Shown here in pieces: positions 58,911 to 64,000 of a stretch of DNA of 64,000 bases (position 1 is the first letter of the stretch; each line of letters starts with the position of its first letter). The DNA comes from Calliopum simillimum. Lineage: Eukaryota > Arthropoda > Insecta > Diptera > Lauxaniidae. The stretch is from the NCBI GenBank assembly GCA_951812925.1, contig OX638372.1, positions 49,565,722 to 49,629,721 of the forward strand, in the 5' to 3' direction. The position numbers and the translations under genes are program-made. The notes under the pieces are model-generated. The model made no database searches. It was given only the letters and a program-made list of their open reading frames with translations, and was not told the DNA's origin.

Positions 58911-61352
58911 CTGTAAGAGTTAAGTGGTGCTTGTTAGCTATATTTTCATCTAAAATATGTACGTTGAAACATAGCAATATTGACAAACGAAGTTTATAAA
59001 CAATGTTGATAGACGATATTTACAAACAATGTTCAGAAACGATGTTTATAAACAAAGTTGATGAACAATATTTATAAGCAAAATTCAGAAACGTGTTTTA
59101 GAAAAGTTGAGAAACAATGCTTATAAGCAATAGGTATTAAAGATTGATGCTTATGTAAACAACGTTGAAGACAGTGTTTGTAAGCATTATTGAGAAACAA
59201 TGTGTATAAACAATGTTGAGACACAATGTTCATAAACAATGTTGAGACACAATGTTTATAAACAATGTTGAGACACAATGTCCATTATCAATGTTGATAC
59301 ACAATGTTTATAAACAATGTTGAGAATCAATATTCATAAGCAATGTTAAGACACAATGTTTATAAACAATGTTGAGACGAAATGTTTTTAAACAATTTTG
59401 AGATACAATATTTATAAACAGTGTTGAAACACAATGTTCATAAGCAATGTTGAGACACAATGTTTATAAACAATGTTAAAAAACGTTTTTTATAAGTGAA
59501 ATTAAGAAACAATGTTTATAACCAATGTTGGGAATCATTTTATACAAACAAGCAATATTGAGAATCATTAAATATAAACAATGTTGAGAAAAAATGTTTA
59601 TAAGCAATATTGAGAAACAATTTTTATAAAAAATGTAGATACACAATGTTTATAAACAATCTTCAGAAAAACCTTTTATGAACAATTTTCAGAAAAAATG
59701 TTTGCAAGCAATGCTAAGAAACATTGTGTACAAACAATGTGTGTAAACATTGTTGAGAAACACTTTTTCTGAAAAATTTTAAGAACCAATGCTTATTAGT
59801 AATGTGAAGAAACATTGTATATAAACAATGGCGAGAATCAATGTTTATAAATAATTGTTTCTCAACATTGCTTATAATAATTTTTAGAAATAAATTCGCT
59901 ATCAATGTTGAAAAAAAAAAACCCCGAACGATATGTTTTTTTGCATCCGAAACTCATTGCCTTAACCCTCGAACTATTCAATTTCCCCCACTTACCGGAT
60001 ATCCATTGATCGTCATGGTGTGCGAATGATCTGCGGTCACCACAATTAACGTATCCTCCTCTGAAGTTAAACTGCGTGCCAACTCAACGGCACGTGCAAA
60101 TTCCGCTGTATCCTCAAGTGATCTCCTTGCGCGTGTATCATGATGTGCCATATCGATCTTAGCACCTTCGACAAACAAAAAGTAACCCTTTTTACTACGA
60201 CTAAGCAACTTAATGGCAGCGCTTGTCATTTCACTTAGTGATGGCACATCCTCAGTCAAATTATCACGTTCTAAATCACCATGATATGGACAATGCGATG
60301 AACTAAACAAACCCAATAGATAATCGGTCTTTGTTAAATCGGTCTTCAAGAGATCACGTTTATTCCAAACATAACGTCCAGAAACATCATTTTGCTGTTT
60401 ATCCTGCAACCAATCTTCAATCAAATTACGTCCATCTGTACGTTTACCTGGTTCATCTTCTTCATCGTTGACTGTTTCATTGATGAAACTACGTCTACCA
60501 CCGCCCATAATAACGCGTAATCCTTTGCCAACAGGCCACTCAACCAACTGACGCGCTATATCGATATTATCTACTGGACTGCAGCCATTGTCCACTATCT
60601 TTCTGTCATATTCCCAATCACGATTAGCAACATGTGCATAGACACCAGCTGGTGAGGCATGTGTCACACGTGCCGTTGTCACCAAACCGGCCCATTTGCC
60701 AGCATCTTGTGCCCATTTGGCAATACTCTCCGTATGGTGTGCTTGATCTTGTCCCAATTCACAGTCAGAACGTGGAACTCCTGCATTGACACCAATTGTA
60801 CCGTAATTTGCTTTAACACCCGTAAGATAGGCTGTCGCAGTACTCGCTGAATCGGGCACTTGTTTATCAATGCAAAATGTTTTTGAGAGTCCAAAATAGG
60901 GAAACTTTTCAAAAAAGACTTGTTTCGAGGCATCACCCAGGTAGGAACGTGTTGCTGCTACAGTATGCATGGACATGCCATCTCCAAGGAAGAGTATTAC
61001 ATTTTTCGCACGATTACGATTAGGCTGAGCTTGTTGCTTCAGTTTTGCTTGCAAATAGTTTTGAGCATCTAAAGTCCAATATGCACTGTCCATTTCACTC
61101 AATTGCTTCGGGTGCCATCTTGGCGAGAGATTCAGGCTTGGATGTACTAATTAAAATTAATTAAAATACTTAATAATTTGAAAAAAAAATTTAAAAAGAA
61201 AAAATTTAAATTGCCAAAATTGTTGCAACATTAATTGTGTTGTACGTGCACTTAAAATTCTTAACGGCGAACTTACCTTGAGTTTGCACTTGCAGTGCAC
61301 CCCATACTGTGACCAGACAAATTGTCAAAAGCAATTGACTGAACTTCAACAT
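58575..61352 (-). CDS. alkaline phosphatase, three coding exons (join of 61277-61352, 59996-61146, 58575-58910)
   Basis: The product hydrolyses phosphate monoesters at the cell surface or outside the cell, using two zinc ions and a magnesium. The spliced frame is 1563 bases, 520 residues, normal for insect family members. Residues 1-25 are a signal peptide (MLKFSQLLLTICLVTVWGAL). The metal-binding motif ILFLGDGMS has Asp81. The active-site signature VPDSASTAT has Asp124 and the nucleophile Ser125. VEGAKIDMAHHD supplies Glu352, Asp357 and His361, TADHSH supplies Asp398 and His399, and SETHG in the last exon supplies His475. All splice sites are GT-AG. The protein stops after GPYANGRRR without the hydrophobic tail usual for GPI anchoring, so it may be secreted, or another 3' exon may exist. 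The start is the second ATG (61350-61352), because the upstream in-frame ATG (61394) would put extra residues before the signal peptide. Confidence 0.93.
58911..59995 (-). other. alkaline phosphatase intron 2 (1085 bases) filled by a minisatellite
   Basis: Starts GTAAGTG and ends AACTCTTACAG in the sense strand. About 930 of its bases are a tandem array, leaving about 90 bases on the donor side and 60 on the acceptor side. Confidence 0.88.
58972..59905. repeat. 26-base minisatellite, ~35 units, intronic
   Basis: The unit has the core AATGTTTATAAACAATGTTG followed by AGACAC. It contains the near-palindrome TTGTTTATAAACAA. Central units (59200-59480) are the most alike; edge units are more diverged and carry indels, as expected of an array growing by unequal exchange. 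Frames running through it on the minus strand are artefacts of the repeat. Confidence 0.93.
59996..61146 (-). CDS. alkaline phosphatase exon 2 (catalytic body)
   Basis: Encodes residues 26-409, including the first metal site, active serine, the VEGAKID block and TADHSH. The exon ends NGYP with donor CCG/GTAAGT, phase 0. The reading frame stays open 18 bases into the intron. Upstream of the TTG at 61100-61102 the frame continues without stops to the acceptor, so the coding exon begins at 61146. Confidence 0.93.
61147..61276 (-). other. alkaline phosphatase intron 1 (130 bases)
   Basis: Starts GTAAGT and ends TTTTAATTAG in the sense strand. The acceptor lacks a strong pyrimidine tract but is the only AG that joins the leader in frame to the body of the enzyme (a split Val codon). 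Confidence 0.8.
61277..61352 (-). CDS. alkaline phosphatase exon 1 (coding part)
   Basis: Codes for 25 residues, essentially the signal peptide, plus the first base of codon 26. It ends at the donor CAAG/GTAAGT, with the GT at 61275-61276, so the intron is phase 1. An in-frame ATG 42 bases upstream is possible but gives a longer, less typical leader. Confidence 0.88.
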
Positions 61353-61394
61353 TATGGCGATGACGTTAGATGTGTTAGATAGAAGTTTGTACAA

Positions 61395-62815
61395 AAGAGA
61401 ACCCCCTTTTTATTTTGGTCTTGAAACCAGAACAACAGACCGCAAACGACTACCGTCTATACGCCGCAGGCATTGGCTTTTATTGAGAAATCTTCACTCA
61501 CTTTTTGTTGGAAATTGATTTTGGTGCTAACGACGAACAAAGTTGATCACTCTGTTTCTGTTTAATTTTAATGGATTTTCAAGTGCGAATACTTACATAC
61601 ATATATATTTTGCTTAAGTTGGTATTGGTGTTGATGTTGTTGTTGTTGTTCTATATTGATTACAATCTTATCTCCGCTGGTTGGATGAAACGTGCATAAA
61701 GTTGGAACTTCTGTTTTAATTTTGTCGCAAATAGATTTTCAGTGCTTAAGAGTGACCAGTTAAGTTACTTACATTACATGGATTGAATTTTATTGAATGC
61801 GTTAGCGATGTCTGAACCAAATTAGGCAATATTTAAGTTTAATAATTTCTTACCACGGTGTTGAGAACTCAATTTATATCAGTTTTTATGTAGCCTAATT
61901 TTTTATTGCATATATTTTTTCTTTTGAGCAAAAACTACCGAATAAAACTATTTTTAAAATGGTTGAAAAAGAGGCCGAAAAACGGTACACTTAAAAAGCA
62001 ATCCAGTCTCAGAATTCCTCTAACCAGAATATTGTTTCTTGCATTATTTCACGATGACCTTGGAATCCAAAATGAAGATTTATTTTTAAAAACATTTATG
62101 CATAAAAGTTTCTTTTCGAAAATGAACCCAAAAAGGTCATTAAAAATGTTTTGAAAACACCTCAGGTTATGACCAAAATATATTTTCGCCTTTCCACATT
62201 GATTAGTGCAGTAAAATTGTTTTTCAAAAATGGGCCTAATTCACATTTTATCTTCGAGCTTCAGTGACTAGGTCTTTTTCAAGGTATTTTTTTTTTTGCA
62301 CAATGATGTGTTTATTCAAAAAAAAAAACTTTTTTGTGACAAGTTTTCATGAAAAGGTTTTTTCTTTAAAAGTTTTTAAAAACTTCTATAAAATACCTCT
62401 TAAGAATGAAGGTATTTAAAACCTTTTACAATAAGAAAACCTTTTTAATATAAATATTTTTTACAAAAATTTGTTTATAAAGTTTTTTTTTTATTTTTAC
62501 TTTTAAAGGTTTTTAAACCTTTATCTATATGATTTAAAAGTCTATAGTCTGACTTAACTTAAAAAATACTAATTAAAAAAGTTTAGTTTAAGGTCTGATT
62601 ATAATCTTTTATATAAAAATTCGTAAACGGATCAATCTTTTTGTGAAAGAAGAGCGATAGAAAAAAAGTTGGAACCCAAAGCCCACGACTATTGTTACGA
62701 ATCTTGACAATTAAAGTATTTGCCAAACATTTTGCAAAAAATTTTGTTGGCTTGACCGAGGGGGGAGACAAAGTCATGGAGCAAAAGCTGGTAATTGATA
62801 AAAAGACCAAAATAA
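61395..62815. other. region upstream of the phosphatase gene
   Basis: Holds the presumed promoter. A TATA-like GTATAGA lies near 61459 in the sense strand, but no initiator could be assigned. A (GTT)n run lies at 61633-61651. AAAGGTTTTTAAAACCTTT-type phrases recur at 62330-62520. The ORF at 61906-62154 shows no domain. Confidence 0.35.
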
Positions 62816-62819
62816 CCGT

Positions 62820-63140
62820 TTCTACACACAAAAAAAAAGTTCTAAAATCAAATGAAAATGCGTTTGATTCAAAAAAATTCCGATACAAAATTCGGTGCGC
62901 TTTTGAATCAAAACCAAGAGTTTAAAAATCAAAAACCCAAAAACATTTGCAAATCAAAAACTATTGTTTTTAAATCAAAATCAAATGTCTTTATACATCA
63001 AAAACAAGTGATTTTATGACAAAAAAAAAGTATTTTAAATTCCAAAACTTTTGATTCAAATCAAAACATCTGTTTTTAAATTAAAAAAAAAAAAAAATAG
63101 TTTTGAAATCAAAAACTTTCGATTTTAATTCAAAAAAAAT
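62820..63140 (+). repeat. degenerate AAATCAAAAAC tandem repeat (~30-base period)
   Basis: About nine loose units combining AAATCAAAA and CTTTTGATTT-like blocks, AT-rich and highly diverged. Overlapping ORFs are by-products. Confidence 0.55.
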
Positions 63141-63499
63141 TTTTTGAGTTTTCAAGCCCTTTTCAATAGTAATGTAAGAAAAATATTTCTTTCAGTAAGG
63201 TTGGCACCATAGCATGCAGAGAAAGGGAATTATGAATACATTTTTGTTGAGTTAATGAGCTATCAATCAGACCGAAATTTCATATATAAGCACAAAGCGA
63301 ACACAAATGTTTTAAACTCTAGAACGAATTCTCTTAAATCCAATACAAAAATGTTAAATTTATGAAATTTTCTTTTACTTCAAAAACAATTTTCTTTCGA
63401 TTTCAAAACAGTCACTAAGTCAGTTTTCAGATATTTGAACTTTAAAAAATTAGCTCTTTTTGGCAATTTTTATTTTGCTTGTTTTTTCATGATAAAAAT

Positions 63500-63900
63500 A
63501 ACCACTTTTTGCAGAAGCATGACGCAATGGGTCTTGTCAGCCTACGGACTAATATATTTTAGACCAGAAATATTTATCAAATAACTCAAAATAAGAAAAA
63601 ATAAAAATAACTACTTTTTTCAGAGGCATGACGCAAAGGGTATAAAGACTATATTATTTTAGACCAGAAATACCAAATAACTCAAAACTAAAAGCATAAA
63701 AATAATCACTTTTTCAGAGGCGTGAAGCAGCGAGTCTTATCAGCCTACAGACTATAATATTTATGACTAGAAATACCTAATAACTCAAAAATCGAAAACA
63801 TCAAAATAACAATTTTTTCCAAGGCATGACGCAAAGTGTCTTATCTATCTACATAATGAAATATTTTAGACCAGAAGTACCAAATAACTCAAAACTAGCG
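63500..63900 (+). repeat. tandem repeat, ~92-111-base unit, four copies
   Basis: AGGCATGACGCAAWGGGTC occurs (with variants) at about 63515, 63624, 63717 and 63823. Each is followed by CAGCCTACRGACTA, TATTTTAGACCAGAAATA and CAAATAACTCAAAA. The second unit lacks part of the CAGCCTAC block. Non-coding. Confidence 0.68.
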
Positions 63901-64000
63901 AAAATTTTTTCGCACTTTTTAGCATTCTATACTCACGGTGCTGAAATAACCAGTTTAAATAAAATTTTGCTGAACTCGAAAAATTATTTTGTCTGGCGCT

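Noticed and set aside
59072..59905. Minus-strand frames rich in Cys/His/Tyr in the phosphatase intron
   Set aside because: They are read-through of the 26-base minisatellite and lie between proven splice sites.
61440..61480. TATA box of the phosphatase gene
   Set aside because: Only a weak GTATAGA with no initiator at the right distance. Mentioned with the upstream region but not called as a promoter.
1..64000. CRISPR arrays, tRNA or rRNA genes
   Set aside because: The tandem arrays lack the repeat-spacer layout and the organism is a eukaryote. No cloverleaf with conserved T-arm, and no rRNA block, was recognised by eye.

Overview
The window is AT-rich nuclear DNA from an insect, most likely a higher fly (Diptera, Brachycera). 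Three things point there: the codon use and short phase-1 first intron of the single host gene, the (CAA/TTG)n tracts, and the mix of mariner, pogo-like, piggyBac-like, LOA/I-type and foldback elements. I cannot fix the species; a tephritid or similar fly would fit. Prokaryotic features (operons, ribosome binding sites, CRISPR) do not apply.

One host gene is well supported: a secreted or membrane-type alkaline phosphatase on the minus strand at 58575-61352. It has three coding exons with clean GT-AG junctions and a 520-residue product. Its second intron of about 1.1 kb is mostly a minisatellite with a 26-base unit. I found no other convincing host exon. The other 57 kb is intergenic or deep-intronic and made largely of mobile-element remains and tandem repeats.

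Layout. 0-9 kb: plain AT-rich DNA, a piggyBac-like element (2661-3649) with four copies of a perfect palindrome, and several tandem arrays with units near 140-150 bases. 10-14.3 kb: a 1.4-kb foldback element with subrepeats inside its arms, a second inverted repeat enclosing five TTAGG-type units, and a deleted piggyBac-like element. 18.9-21.3 kb: a LOA-like non-LTR retrotransposon with a target-site duplication, a decayed ORF1, an endonuclease region and a mostly deleted reverse transcriptase. 22.7-24.8 kb: a pogo-like element carrying a nested hairpin element. 27-29.4 kb: tandem repeats and a 0.94-kb foldback. 31.7-32.9 kb: a second pogo-like element. 36.2-37.1 kb: about 900 bases of TTTGG pentanucleotide. 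37.46-38.0 kb: a 543-base element built from about 14 copies of GGACATAATCCCCA on both strands. 39.2-39.8 kb: antisense RNase H/zinc-knuckle end of a non-LTR element. 43.3-43.9 kb: tandem array. 46.3-47.4 kb: a mariner-like 5' end split by a foldback. 49.9-51.6 kb: a small MITE, then a foldback split by a piggyBac-like MITE. 53.0-53.8 kb: an unclassified TA-flanked element. 56.0-56.8 kb: a deleted mariner. 58.6-61.4 kb: alkaline phosphatase. 62.8-63.9 kb: more tandem repeats.

No intact autonomous transposase or reverse transcriptase is visible. The main interest is structural: several nested insertions can be resolved to the base because TIRs, target-site duplications or a mirror-image arm show the empty site, and several elements carry reiterated internal motifs.
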